Source of the DNA: Streptomyces pyxinicus
GTDB taxonomy: Bacteria; Actinomycetota; Actinomycetes; Streptomycetales; Streptomycetaceae
Assembly: GCF_024753135.1 (NCBI RefSeq)
Contig: NZ_JANUGP010000001.1
Span: 496,001 to 560,000, forward strand
Reading direction: 5' to 3'
DNA: 64,000 nucleotides
Shown: positions 17,246-28,376 of the stretch, one piece after another
Position numbering within the stretch: position 1 is the stretch's first letter
How the letters are laid out: the number at the start of each line of letters is the position of its first letter
Notes under the pieces: model-generated
Databases searched by the model: none
Told to the model about the DNA's origin: nothing
The model's input: only the letters and a program-made list of their open reading frames with translations
Made by a program: the position numbers and the translations under genes

Positions 17246-19138
17246 TCACCGGGTAAGGCCGGCGACCCGCAGCGCGTGCACGAGGTCCCAGTGCCGCTCC
17301 TCGGAGACGGCGTGGGCGGCCTCCAGCAGCAGGGGTACGAGGCGCTCGGGGTCGGCGGTGGCGCTCCGGGCGGCCTCCTCCGGGGTGCGGACGCGCACAC
17401 AGGCGTCGAGCAGGGCCCGTGCCTCGCGGTCGCGGCCCTCCCCCGCCAGCCGCAGTACGGCGGCGCCGATCTGCTCGGCGGGCCGGGCGACCCCCTGCCG
17501 CAGCAGTTGCCGGGCGTCGGCCTCGCGCCCGGCCGCGGCCAGCGCGTCGGCGGCGGCGACCAGGTGCCCGGCGGGCAGGGACGCGGCCTCCCAGAGCAGC
17601 GTGACCCAGTCGGCGCCGAGACCGGCGCGGTGCAGGGCGCCGGCCAGCACCGGCAGCCGGGCGGCGGGCCACCCGGCGGCCTCCACCAGCAGCACGTGCG
17701 CCTCCCCGCTGCGCCCCTCGGCCCGCAGCCGCGCCAACAGCGCCACGGCACCGTCCACCGCGGCCCGCACCTCGGCGCCCACGGCCTCGTCGGGAACGGC
17801 CACGGGTTCGTCCAGCGCGGCACCCCCGGCGAACCGGGCTCCCCGCGGCGTACGGCCCGCTGCGGCCACAGTCGCCTGCGGCGCGGCCGAGGGAGCGTCA
17901 CCCTCGGCCATCCCGGCGAACCGGGCACTGCCACGGCGGCGTTTACGGGGCTTGGCGGAGGTGGGGTGAGGTGCGGGGTCGCCGGTGGTGACGGGGTCGG
18001 ATGCCGGTGCCGGGGGGCGGGCGGGAGTGCTGCCGCCGTCACGGGTGGGGGCGGTACTGCCATCACGGGCAGGGACGGTGTCGCCGTCACGGGCGGGAGC
18101 TGAGCCGCCTTCGCGGGCGGGGGCGCGGGGCTCGTCATGCCGGAGGTCATGGCGGAAGACGGCATCGGCCGGTGCGCCGGCCTCGGGACCAGTGCCCGGG
18201 GTGGTCGTTCCCGCGTCAGGGCCGCCACGCGGCGCGGACCGGGTCTCCGGTGCGCCGTCGAGGCCGCCGACCCCGGCGCGGGAGGGTTCGGCGAACGCGG
18301 CCTCGGCCGCCGGGCCGCCGCCGAGGTCGCCGGACGGAGCGAGGTGGGGCCCCGGATACGGATCGCCGTACCCGACCGACCACCCGGCGCCTGTAGCACC
18401 GTCGCGCTCGTCGGGAAGCCGCCCGGCCCCTGGAGCACCGTCGCGTTCGCCGGAAAGCCGCCCGGAGAACAGGTCGCCGCCCGCCGCACCGGCGTCCGGC
18501 CCCCCGTCGCCGCGGCGCGCGGGTGCGACTCCGGCGCCGGGCCGAGCCTCCCTCGCCTCACCCTTCCTGCCCCTGCCCGGCACCCGAGGGGCCCCTGCCG
18601 CCGACCGGAGTTCCAACTCCTCCAGCCGCGAACGGAGTTCAGCACACCGCGCCGTAGCGCGCTCATGATCGTCCTCCGCCCAGGCGAGGTCGAGGCGGAG
18701 CGCTTCGGTGTCCTCGGGGCCGGCCGGCGCGGACAACAGGCGGGTGAGTTCTGTGCGGCGGTCGGCGGCGTAGCGCTGCTCGCGGAGCAGGACGTCGAGG
18801 CGGTCGGCCAGGGCGTCGCGGGCGCCGGGGAGGGTGTCGTACGCCGACAGTGCGGCGGCGAGGAGTGCGCGGGCGCGCCGGCGCTCGATGGCCGCGGCGG
18901 CGGGGCCGTACGTCTCGGCGAAGTCCCGCAGCAGGGAGTCCACGACGTCCCACGGCGGCACCTCGCGCCCCTCCAGGCAGGCCCGCATGCCCTCGGGGTC
19001 GCGCCGCCAGAAGACCCCGCACCAGCCCGCACCCTGTTCCAGGCGCGCCAGCAGGCCGTCCAGGTAGCTCGCGAACTCCCGCATTCTGCCGGGGAGTTGA
19101 TCCACAGCCATGCCCAGCTCCCGCCCGACCGCCAGCAC
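17246..19138 (-). CDS. Large hypothetical protein with repeat-rich disordered middle
   Basis: 630 aa; an alternative start is the ATG at 19111. Family not recognised, though similar proteins are common next to small XRE genes in Streptomyces. Residues about 1-180 are helical (FASYLDGLLARLEQGAGWCG, LRDFAETYGPAAAAIERRRA), with possible coiled coil around EDDHERATARCAELRSRLEE. Residues about 185-440 are Gly/Pro/Asp-rich and hold repeats: two copies of a 39-bp unit (ERDGA-GAGR) and four 24-bp units encoding PARDG-type octapeptides. The last 190 residues are a helical, Ala-rich domain with repeated units (VLLVEAAGWPAARL, GREADARQLLRQG). No signal peptide or membrane segment. Confidence 0.6.
   Translation of the reverse strand: MLAVGRELGMAVDQLPGRMREFASYLDGLLARLEQGAGWCGVFWRRDPEGMRACLEGREVPPWDVVDSLLRDFAETYGPAAAAIERRRARALLAAALSAYDTLPGARDALADRLDVLLREQRYAADRRTELTRLLSAPAGPEDTEALRLDLAWAEDDHERATARCAELRSRLEELELRSAAGAPRVPGRGRKGEAREARPGAGVAPARRGDGGPDAGAAGGDLFSGRLSGERDGAPGAGRLPDERDGATGAGWSVGYGDPYPGPHLAPSGDLGGGPAAEAAFAEPSRAGVGGLDGAPETRSAPRGGPDAGTTTPGTGPEAGAPADAVFRHDLRHDEPRAPAREGGSAPARDGDTVPARDGSTAPTRDGGSTPARPPAPASDPVTTGDPAPHPTSAKPRKRRRGSARFAGMAEGDAPSAAPQATVAAAGRTPRGARFAGGAALDEPVAVPDEAVGAEVRAAVDGAVALLARLRAEGRSGEAHVLLVEAAGWPAARLPVLAGALHRAGLGADWVTLLWEAASLPAGHLVAAADALAAAGREADARQLLRQGVARPAEQIGAAVLRLAGEGRDREARALLDACVRVRTPEEAARSATADPERLVPLLLEAAHAVSEERHWDLVHALRVAGLTR
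18021..18116. repeat. Four imperfect 24-bp tandem repeats inside the hypothetical gene
   Basis: Units start at 18021, 18045, 18069 and 18093, with a partial fifth at 18117. They keep the reading frame and encode successive octapeptides of the form PA/TRD/EG followed by small polar residues. They look like a slippage-expanded linker rather than a structured domain. Confidence 0.8.
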
Positions 19139-19236
19139 TCCGGTCGGTAGGCAACACCAACCGTGTTACGACGCTGCTACGCGGGGTTTTCCGGCAGGAC
19201 GCGGGGTCAGTGTGGCGCGATCCCGCCCCTACGGCC

Positions 19237-19488
19237 TCAGACCGGCACCGGCGAGCACAGGGCGGCCAGCTCGTCCATGGACAGCCCGAGCACCCCGGCC
19301 AGCGCGGCCACCGTGAAGAACGCCGGGGTCGGCGCCCGCCCGGTCTCGATCTTGCGCAGCGTCTCGGCCGAGACCCCGGCGTCGGCGGCGACCTCGGTCA
19401 TGCTCCGGGCGCCGCGCGCCTCGCGCAGCAGCCGGCCGAGCCGCTCGCCGCGTTCGCGCTCTTCGGGGGTGAGGGGGGTACGCACCAT
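19237..19488 (-). CDS. Small XRE-family DNA-binding protein
   Basis: 83 aa from the ATG at 19488; an upstream start at 19518 adds ten residues with no helix-turn-helix role. After a charged start (EERERGERLGRLLREARG), the HTH reads MTEVAADAGVSAETLRKIETG, the Cro/C1 pattern, then PTPAFFTVAALAGVLGLSMDELAAL. It has essentially no extra domain. It is divergent from the clpC-like gene with a 225-bp shared promoter region containing a perfect inverted repeat, so it is a candidate regulator of that gene and of itself. Confidence 0.8.
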   Translation of the reverse strand: MVRTPLTPEERERGERLGRLLREARGARSMTEVAADAGVSAETLRKIETGRAPTPAFFTVAALAGVLGLSMDELAALCSPVPV

Positions 19489-19598
19489 GCGTCCATTGTG
19501 CCCGTACCCCTCCCCCATTTCTATACCGCCCCGGGGCGGTGCCCGGACCGTGCGTCCCGACCCGCCCGGGAGACCCCCGCGAGGTGCCGGGACGCGGA

Positions 19599-19635
19599 CA
19601 TGCCCACCCCCACGGATCGTGACAAGGTGGGCATG
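19599..19635. promoter_or_regulatory. Perfect 10-bp inverted repeat in the XRE/clpC-like divergent promoter
   Basis: CATGCCCACC at 19599-19608 and GGTGGGCATG at 19626-19635 are exact reverse complements separated by 17 nt. The element is 78 bp upstream of the clpC-like ATG and 111 bp from the XRE start. It does not match CIRCE, the HAIR element or the ClgR box as I know them, so a different heat-shock or XRE control is possible. Confidence 0.5.
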
Positions 19636-19713
19636 GGCACCCCTCCCCCTGGTTACCCGGCCGCCCCGCGGTCACCCGGCCGCCCCGCATGTCGTCGGCG
19701 AAGGAACAGTGCC

Positions 19714-22305
<2,592 letters not shown>

Positions 22306-22315
22306 CCGGCGGACG

Positions 22316-24118
22316 TCAGGGCGCCGGGTCGACCACCATCGCGGAGCCGCCTCCACGCCGTACCTTCTCGGCCGCGGCGAGCCACTTGCCGTTCGGCAGG
22401 CGCTGGACGCCGGTCGCCGCGCCGATCTCCGGGTTCCGTGTGAAGGAGTGCCCGAGGGCTTCCAGTCTGGAGCGTACGGCGCTGTCGTACAGGCCGGGTT
22501 CGAGTTCGGTCTTGGCCGCGTTGCGCTGGCTGGCGCGGGGTGCGGCGATGGCGTCGACGAGCGGCAGGTGCCGGTCCAGGAAGCCGGTGAGGGTCTGGAG
22601 CACCGTGGTGATGATGGTCGCGCCGCCGGGTGAACCGAGCGCCACCACCGGCTTGTCGTTGCGGTCCAGGACGATCGTCGGCGAGATGGACGAGCGGGGC
22701 CGCTTGCCGGGCCCGGGCAGGTTCGGATCGTGGACGGCCGGGTTGGCCGGGGTGAAGGAGAAGTCGGTCAGCTCGTTGTTGAGCAGGAAGCCGCGGCCGG
22801 GCACGGTGATGCCGCTGCCGCCGGTCTGCTCGATGGTGAGCGTGTAGGAGACGACGTTGCCCCACTTGTCGGCCACGGTCAGATGGGTGGTGTTCTCGCC
22901 CTCGTAGGTGGTCGGGGCCGCCGTGCCGCCCTTGCCGCAGGCGGCGGGGTGGCGCGGGTCGCCGGGCGCGAGGGGGCTGGTGAGGACGGCGTCGTCCTTG
23001 ATCAGGCAGGCGCGCGAGTCGGCGAACCGCTGCGAGAGCAGCTGCTTGGTGGGGACGTTCTCGGCGGCGGGGTCGCCGACCCAGCGGCCCCGGTCGGCGA
23101 AGGCGATGCGGCTGGCCTCGATGTAGTGGTGCAGGTACTGCGTCTGGCTCGCCTTGGAGAGGTCGGTCCGCTCCAGGATGTTGAGGGCCTCGCCGACCGT
23201 CGTGCCGCCCGAGGAGGAGGGCGCGATGGAGTACACGTTCAGGCCCCGGTACGACGTCCTGGTGGGCGCCTGGAGCTTGGCGCGGTAGACCGCGAGGTCC
23301 TTCTCGGCGAGCTTGCCCGGGCGGGCGTTCCAGCCGGCGGCGGGGTCCACGGGCGGGCGTTCGACGGTCTTGACGATGTCGTCGCCGATGTCACCGCGGT
23401 AGATCGCGCCGACCCCCTCGCGGCCCAGCTCCCGGTAGGTGCGGGCCAGTCCCGGGTTCTTGAAGCGGGAGCCGACGACGGGGAGCTTCCCGTGCGGCAG
23501 GAACAGCTTCGCGGTGTCCGGGAAGTAGCGGAACCGGGTCTCGTTGGACGCGGTCTGCGAGCGGAAGGTGTCGTCCACGGTGAAGCCGTCGCGGGCGAGC
23601 CGCTCGGCGGGCTTCAGGACGGTGCCGAGCCGCCTGCTGCCCCACTCGTCCAGGGCCTTCTGCCAGGTCGCGGGGGTGCCCGGGGTGCCGACGCTCAGAC
23701 CGCTGCTGACGGCGTCGTTGAAGGAGAGGGCCTTGCCGTTCTCCTTGAACAGGTCCTCGTCGGCGGACAGCGGCGCGGTCTCGCGGCCGTCGATGGTGTG
23801 GACACTGCGGGTGCGGGCGTCGTAGTAGACGAAGTAGCCGCCTCCGCCGACACCGGCCGAGTAGGGCTCGGTGACCCCGAGCGCGGCGGCGGTGGCGACG
23901 GCGGCGTCGACCGCGTTGCCGCCCTTGCGCAGCACCTCGATGCCGGCGGCCGAGGCGTCCGCGTCGACGCTGGCGACGGCGCCGCCGTAGCCGACGGCCA
24001 CCGGGACCTTGGCGGTCGCGGGGCTCGCCTCCGCGGCGGGCGGGGCAGCGGCCCCCACCGACACCAGGGCGGCCGACACCGTCAGCACCGCCAGTCTTCT
24101 CGTACCAGGGCGACCCAT
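22316..24118 (-). CDS. ggt: Gamma-glutamyltransferase, exported
   Basis: 600 aa from the ATG at 24118, with a Sec signal peptide (RRLAVLTVSAALVSVGAAA, cleavage near residue 32). It is an Ntn-hydrolase whose chain self-cleaves before the nucleophile T410 in GENTTHLTV, giving two subunits. Family stretches include GGNAVDAAVATAAALGVTEP, DGRETAPLSA, SSSGGTTVGEALNIL and SISPTIVLDRNDKP. It hydrolyses glutathione and other gamma-glutamyl compounds or transfers the glutamyl group, outside the membrane. Convergent with the clpC-like gene (10 bp gap). Confidence 0.95.
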   Translation of the reverse strand: MGRPGTRRLAVLTVSAALVSVGAAAPPAAEASPATAKVPVAVGYGGAVASVDADASAAGIEVLRKGGNAVDAAVATAAALGVTEPYSAGVGGGGYFVYYDARTRSVHTIDGRETAPLSADEDLFKENGKALSFNDAVSSGLSVGTPGTPATWQKALDEWGSRRLGTVLKPAERLARDGFTVDDTFRSQTASNETRFRYFPDTAKLFLPHGKLPVVGSRFKNPGLARTYRELGREGVGAIYRGDIGDDIVKTVERPPVDPAAGWNARPGKLAEKDLAVYRAKLQAPTRTSYRGLNVYSIAPSSSGGTTVGEALNILERTDLSKASQTQYLHHYIEASRIAFADRGRWVGDPAAENVPTKQLLSQRFADSRACLIKDDAVLTSPLAPGDPRHPAACGKGGTAAPTTYEGENTTHLTVADKWGNVVSYTLTIEQTGGSGITVPGRGFLLNNELTDFSFTPANPAVHDPNLPGPGKRPRSSISPTIVLDRNDKPVVALGSPGGATIITTVLQTLTGFLDRHLPLVDAIAAPRASQRNAAKTELEPGLYDSAVRSRLEALGHSFTRNPEIGAATGVQRLPNGKWLAAAEKVRRGGGSAMVVDPAP

Positions 24119-24260
24119 CCGTACCTCCCGTGGGGACAATCCGCGCAGCGTAACCAGATCGCCTCCGTACCGACAGTACGCCTGGCACCCCCGCCACACG
24201 ACCGTCACACATCGAACACGGGTACGTGTACGGGCCCGCGGGCGGCTAGCATGCCCGGCC

Positions 24261-25001
24261 ATGAACGACGACGTGCGCAACATCGTCCTGGGCGTGATAG
24301 CGGCCGGTGTCTCCGCCGCGCTCGGCTGGCTGGCCCGCACCTACCTGTGGCGCCGTCGGATGCGCCGCAAGCAGGCGTTCTTCGGGCTGCCGGACAACTC
24401 CGAGTCGCTGCTCGTGGTCAACCGCAATGCGGGCGGCCCCGAGTTGTCGGTGATGCGGCACGACGTGTTCGCGCTGCTGGAGCTGGCCGCGCTCATCAAG
24501 GACTGCCGCGCCCACGCCCGGGTGGTGGCGCACGACGCGGCGCACCAGGGCTTCGGCGAGCGCGCCGAGTTCTGTCTCGGCGGCCCCTACTCCAACTACC
24601 GGATGGCCGCCCACCTCTCCTCGCTGCTGCCCGGGGTGCGGGTGAACGTCGACACCGAACCGGGGCCGCACCAGGGTGCCTTCCACATCGACGGCCACGA
24701 CTACTTGATGGACGGCGGGCGCAGCGAGTACGTACTGCTGGCCCGGCTCACCGCGGGCGCCCGGCGGGACAGCCGCCCGGTGTTCCTCTTCTGCGGCCAG
24801 CGGGCCATCACCAACCAGGCGGCGACCCGCTATCTCGCCCGCAACCACGAGCGGCTGGCCCGCAAGTACGGCGACGGGTCCTTCGTGCTGCTGCTGAAGG
24901 TGGTCAACTCGCAGGCGTACGGACCCGATGTGGTCGAGTTGGTGGCGGACGTCACGGGGCCGGCGCGGACCCCGTCGCCGGAACCGGCGGCCGCCGACTG
25001 A
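24261..25001 (+). CDS. Hypothetical membrane-anchored protein
   Basis: 246 aa from the ATG at 24261; frame open upstream, but this start precedes the N-terminal hydrophobic segment (VLGVIAAGVSAALGWLARTYLW). The rest looks globular and cytoplasmic or exported depending on anchor orientation: NSESLLVVNRNAGGPELSVM, ALIKDCRAHARVVAHDAAH, CLGGPYSNYRMAAHLSSLLP, VFLFCGQRAITNQAATRYLA. The alternating strand-helix pattern resembles a Rossmann-like fold. I do not recognise a function. It is divergent from ggt with 142 bp between them. Confidence 0.7.
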   Translation: MNDDVRNIVLGVIAAGVSAALGWLARTYLWRRRMRRKQAFFGLPDNSESLLVVNRNAGGPELSVMRHDVFALLELAALIKDCRAHARVVAHDAAHQGFGERAEFCLGGPYSNYRMAAHLSSLLPGVRVNVDTEPGPHQGAFHIDGHDYLMDGGRSEYVLLARLTAGARRDSRPVFLFCGQRAITNQAATRYLARNHERLARKYGDGSFVLLLKVVNSQAYGPDVVELVADVTGPARTPSPEPAAAD

Positions 25002-25030
25002 CGGTTCAACTGTCACGGCACTCAACAATC

Positions 25031-25071
25031 GTTACTCGCACGTAACTTACCGACAGGTTACTTGCGGTAAG
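25031..25071. promoter_or_regulatory. Overlapping GTTAC-type inverted repeats upstream of the CocE-type hydrolase
   Basis: GTTAC (25031-25035) and GTAAC (25042-25046) pair across 6 nt, and CTTACCG (25046-25052) pairs with CGGTAAG (25065-25071) across 12 nt. Further GTTAC copies lie inside and just after. The stretch is AT-rich for this genome and sits 55-95 bp upstream of the ATG, as expected for a TetR-type operator overlapping a promoter. Confidence 0.45.
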
Positions 25072-25125
25072 CGGACGCGGTTACCGTCGGGTCACTTTGC
25101 TCGGATCCCCGTGAAGGAGTGACCC

Positions 25126-26688
25126 ATGGGACGAGGTCGCACCGCCCCGCGCGCCTCCGCCGCAGCGGCCCTGACCGCCGCGCTGCTCGCCGGCACCGTC
25201 ACCGGCCTGGCACCGGCCGCCGCGGCGGCCCCGGCCCTCCGCTTCGTCGACATCACCGGCGACGGCGGCACCGTACTGAAGGCCAACGTCCTCACGCCCG
25301 CCGGCGCGGCCGACCGCCGCTACCCGCTGATCGTGCTGCCCACGAGCTGGGGCCTGCCCCAGGTGGAGTACCTGGCGCAGGCGCGAAAGCTCGCCGACTC
25401 CGGCTATGTGGTGGTCGGTTACAACGTGCGCGGGTTCTGGCAGTCCGGCGGTCACATAGAAGTGGCCGGTCCGCCCGACACCGCGGACGCCTCCAAGGTC
25501 ATCGACTGGGCCCTCGCGCACACCCCGGCCGACCCGGAGCACATCGGCATGGCCGGGGTGTCGTACGGCGCGGGGATCAGCCTGCTCACCGCCGCGCACG
25601 ACAAGCGGGTCCGGGCCGTGGCCGCGCTCAGCGGCTGGGCGGACCTCATCGACTCGATCTACTCGGGCCGCACCCAGCACCTCCAGGCCGCCGCCGTGCT
25701 GGACGGCGCGGCCACCCTCACCGGCCGCGAGAGCACCGAACTCCGGGCCATCTTCAAGAACCTGTACACCTCGGACCTGTCCAAGGAGCAGGAGATGATC
25801 GACTGGGGGCGGAAACGTTCCGCCTCGACCTATGTCGACCAGCTGAACCGCAACGGCGCCGCCGTCATGCTGGCCAACGCCTGGGGCGACACCGTGTTCC
25901 CGGCCAACCAGTACGCCGACTTCTACCAGAAGCTGACCGTGCCCAAGCGCCTGGAGCTGCGCCCCGGCGACCACGCGACGCCCGAGCTGACCGGCCTGTT
26001 CGGGCTGCCCAACGACGTCTGGACGGACACCGCGCGCTGGTTCGACCACTACCTCGGGGGCGCCGACAACGGCGTGGACCGCGAGCAGCCGGTCCGGCTG
26101 AAGTCCCGCGGCACCGGGGAGTACGAGGGCTACCCGGACTGGAAGTCGGTCGGCGCCACCCGCCGCGAGATCGCCCTCGCGGGCACCGACACCCTCCACG
26201 CCAACGTCGACTCCGGGGCGGACGGCGGGGTCGTCTTCCTCTCCAGCATCCTCGACCAGGTCGCCCACCTGCCCCCGGTGGCCGCCGTCCCGCTGCTGCC
26301 GCGCCGCTGGGCTGCGGTGTGGCAGTCCGAGCGCTACGGCGCCGCCCAGCGGGTGCGCGGCACGGCCCGGCTGCACACCACGCTCACCCCGACCGCCGAG
26401 AGCGGCACCCTGATCGCCTACCTGTACGACGTCGGGCCGCTCGGCATCGGCAAGCTGGTCACGCACGCCCCGCTGACCTGGCACGGGCGGACGCCCGGCG
26501 AGGCGTTCGGCGTCGACCTGGACCTGTTCTCCACGGCCTACGACGTCCCCGCCGGGCACCGCCTCGCGGTGGTGGTCGACACGGTCGACCCGTTGTACAC
26601 CGAGCACAACCCGTCCGGCGCGCAGCTGACCTTCTCCTCGCCCCCGGACGACCCGTCGTACGTGTCGGTCCCCGTGCGCGAGCAGTGA
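25126..26688 (+). CDS. Secreted CocE/NonD-type alpha/beta hydrolase (peptidase S15-like)
   Basis: 520 aa. GGAG ribosome site upstream (GAAGGAGTGACCC before the ATG). Residues 1-35 are a signal peptide ending AAAAAP. The alpha/beta-hydrolase core has the nucleophile elbow GVSYGAG (S146), an acid in NAWGDTVFP (about residue 260) and a His in RPGDHATPE (about 285). A C-terminal jelly-roll domain as in CocE and X-Pro dipeptidyl peptidases follows (LIAYLYDVGPLGIGKLVTHA, VPAGHRLAVVVDTVDPLYTE). It would cleave esters or acyl-peptides outside the cell. Substrate unknown. Confidence 0.88.
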   Translation: MGRGRTAPRASAAAALTAALLAGTVTGLAPAAAAAPALRFVDITGDGGTVLKANVLTPAGAADRRYPLIVLPTSWGLPQVEYLAQARKLADSGYVVVGYNVRGFWQSGGHIEVAGPPDTADASKVIDWALAHTPADPEHIGMAGVSYGAGISLLTAAHDKRVRAVAALSGWADLIDSIYSGRTQHLQAAAVLDGAATLTGRESTELRAIFKNLYTSDLSKEQEMIDWGRKRSASTYVDQLNRNGAAVMLANAWGDTVFPANQYADFYQKLTVPKRLELRPGDHATPELTGLFGLPNDVWTDTARWFDHYLGGADNGVDREQPVRLKSRGTGEYEGYPDWKSVGATRREIALAGTDTLHANVDSGADGGVVFLSSILDQVAHLPPVAAVPLLPRRWAAVWQSERYGAAQRVRGTARLHTTLTPTAESGTLIAYLYDVGPLGIGKLVTHAPLTWHGRTPGEAFGVDLDLFSTAYDVPAGHRLAVVVDTVDPLYTEHNPSGAQLTFSSPPDDPSYVSVPVREQ

Positions 26689-26736
26689 TCTCCGGCTGCC
26701 GCCGGACGAGCCTGGCCCGTGTGAACTGCCGCCCCC

Positions 26737-27660
26737 CTACGGTCTCGGGGCCGTGGGGGGCTCCCCACCCGGCAGCAGCGCCCCGGGACCGGCCGCGGCG
26801 ACGACCACGGCCTCGGTCCTGGGACTGCGCTGCTCACGGCGGGACACCCGGCCGGCGAACCACGAGAGCAGCATGCACATCCCGATGTAGATCGGCGAGA
26901 TCACCATCACCACGGGGATGAACGGCAAATCGTAGTCGAGGTTGGAGGCGATGAGCTTCCCCGCGTGCGGGAACTCCTCATAGGTGATGAGGAAGCCCAG
27001 GGACGTGTCCTTCAGCGCGACCACCAACTGGCTGATGATCGCGGGCAGCATGGCCCGCACCGCCTGCGGGACGAGGACGTGCGCCATGACCTGCGTCTTG
27101 CGCATGCCGAGCGCGAACGCGGCCTCGCGCTGGCCGCGTTCGACGGCGTCGACGCCGGAGCGGAAGACCACGGCGAGCACCGAGCCGTTGTAGAGGGTGA
27201 GCCCGGCGACCAGCGCGGGCAGCGGCTGCACCTTCAGCGCCACGAAGACGAAGAAGATCATCACCAGGACCGGCATCGCGCGGAAGAACTCCACGAGGGC
27301 GGTCTCGCGGGTGGCGGAGGCGATGGTGCGGAAGCGGATCGTCTTCGGCGGGAAGCCGAGGGAGGCGGACATCATCCGGGCGATCTCGATGTCGAAGCCC
27401 GCGAAGGTGCCGGTGGCCGGGTCGCGTTCGCCGAGGTAGGGCTGGTCCTCCTTGACGCCGGCCGTGAGGTGGCCGCGTCGCTTCGCGCGGGCCCAGGTCG
27501 GCGAGCCGGGCAGGCGGTAGTCCTGGGCGACCTGGTAGACGGGCAGCCTGTCGGCCGCCGGGCCCTTGGTGGGCGGCCTGCCCTCCCGGCCGCAGGCGGC
27601 GGCGAGCAGGGCGGCCAGAACCGCGAGGACGCGGGCGTACGAGTGGTACGGAACACGGGA
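26737..27660 (-). pseudogene. Glutamate ABC transporter remnant: gluB start fused in frame to gluD end
   Basis: Read on the minus strand from about 27655, the frame gives a lipoprotein signal (ARVLAVLAALLAAACG) and the start of a family 3 amino-acid binding protein (LTAGVKEDQPYLG, FAGFDIEIARMM, TIRFRTIASATRE). At about 27303 it switches without a frame break into the second half of a GluD-type permease (TALVEFFRAMPVLVMIFF, EAAFALGMRKTQVMAHVLVP, VALKDTSLGFLITYEE). Most of gluB, all of gluC and the start of gluD are missing. No ATG, GTG or TTG occurs in this frame between the upstream stop (27673-27675) and the signal peptide, so translation is doubtful. Confidence 0.8.
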
Positions 27661-27672
27661 CGCACTCCCCCG

Positions 27673-28239
27673 TCAGTGCTGGAGGATCTTGGAGAGAGAG
27701 TCCTTGGCGCGGTCGCTGCGGGGATGGTCGAAGAGCATCACCTTGGGTTCCCTGGCCAGGGCCCGGGTGATGGCGGCCCTCCCCCAGTGCCTTGAGGGCC
27801 TGGGAGGTACCCGCAGCTGCCGGCCGCCGGAGAGCCGAGCCGGGTCCTTGTCCGCCTGCGGCGCGAGGCCGACGCGGTCGAGGAGTTCCCGGGAGCGGCG
27901 GTCGGCCTCGTCCGTCCTCCGGCGGCGGAGCTTGATCTGGGCGAGGGAGACGTTCTGGAGGCGGGCCGGCGCCCTGCCCTCCTGGGCCGGTGCCCTGCCT
28001 TCCTGGGGCAGCGCCCTGCCCTCCTGGGGCAGCGGCTGCCCGTCGGGGGCGATGGTGCCGGAGTCGATGGTCTCCAGCCGGTTGACCGTCCCGCACAGCG
28101 CCGACGTGCCCGGGCCGGACGGCCCGATGACCACGACCATCTCCCCCTTGCCGACGGTGAGGTCGACGTCCCGGAGGACGTGCGGTGCCCCGTGGTACTT
28201 GTTGACGTTGCGCAGTTCGATCAACGGATCGACGGCCAT
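27673..28239 (-). pseudogene. Decayed glutamate ABC transporter ATPase (gluA remnant)
   Basis: 188 aa open frame, against about 240-260 aa for intact GluA proteins. The start is normal (LIELRNVNKYHGAPHVLRDV). The Walker A motif is broken: GPSGPGTSALC instead of the GPSGSGKST pattern, so the essential lysine is lost. The Q-loop region is gone and replaced by three 7-residue repeats (LPQEGRA type). The signature remains as LSGGRQLRV, but Walker B has FDHP instead of FDEP. Sixty or so residues before the terminal SDRAKDSLSKILQH are deleted. ATP hydrolysis is not expected. It lies directly upstream of the gluB-gluD fusion. Confidence 0.85.
27965..28027. repeat. Three 21-bp tandem repeats in the gluA remnant
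   Basis: Units at 27965-27985, 27986-28006 and 28007-28027 share the core GCCCTGCC-TCCTGG, with a degenerate fourth after 28027. They encode heptapeptide repeats where the intact ATPase would carry its Q-loop, so repeat expansion and deletion both took place here. Confidence 0.85.
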
Positions 28240-28376
28240 CCGCAGCCCTACTCGCTCTCAGCCGTGTCGTGGTCGCCGCAACCTATCCAGACACCAGCGG
28301 AGTTGACGGGCGACACGCACCTTCCGGGCATAAGCCGTATTTACACCGAGCGCGGGGCAGGAGTGATCCCGCGCGG

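Noticed and set aside
18021..18116. Regular repeats considered as a CRISPR array
   Set aside because: Units are contiguous 24-bp in-frame coding repeats without unique spacers and without cas genes.
18850..19713. Upstream extension of the clpC-like frame
   Set aside because: The extension overlaps the XRE gene and the hypothetical gene as shadow; the Clp_N domain starts after the ATG at 19714.
22316..26688. ggt, the hypothetical gene and the CocE-type hydrolase as one peptide-degradation operon
   Set aside because: The genes are on different strands with separate promoters, and no common substrate is indicated.
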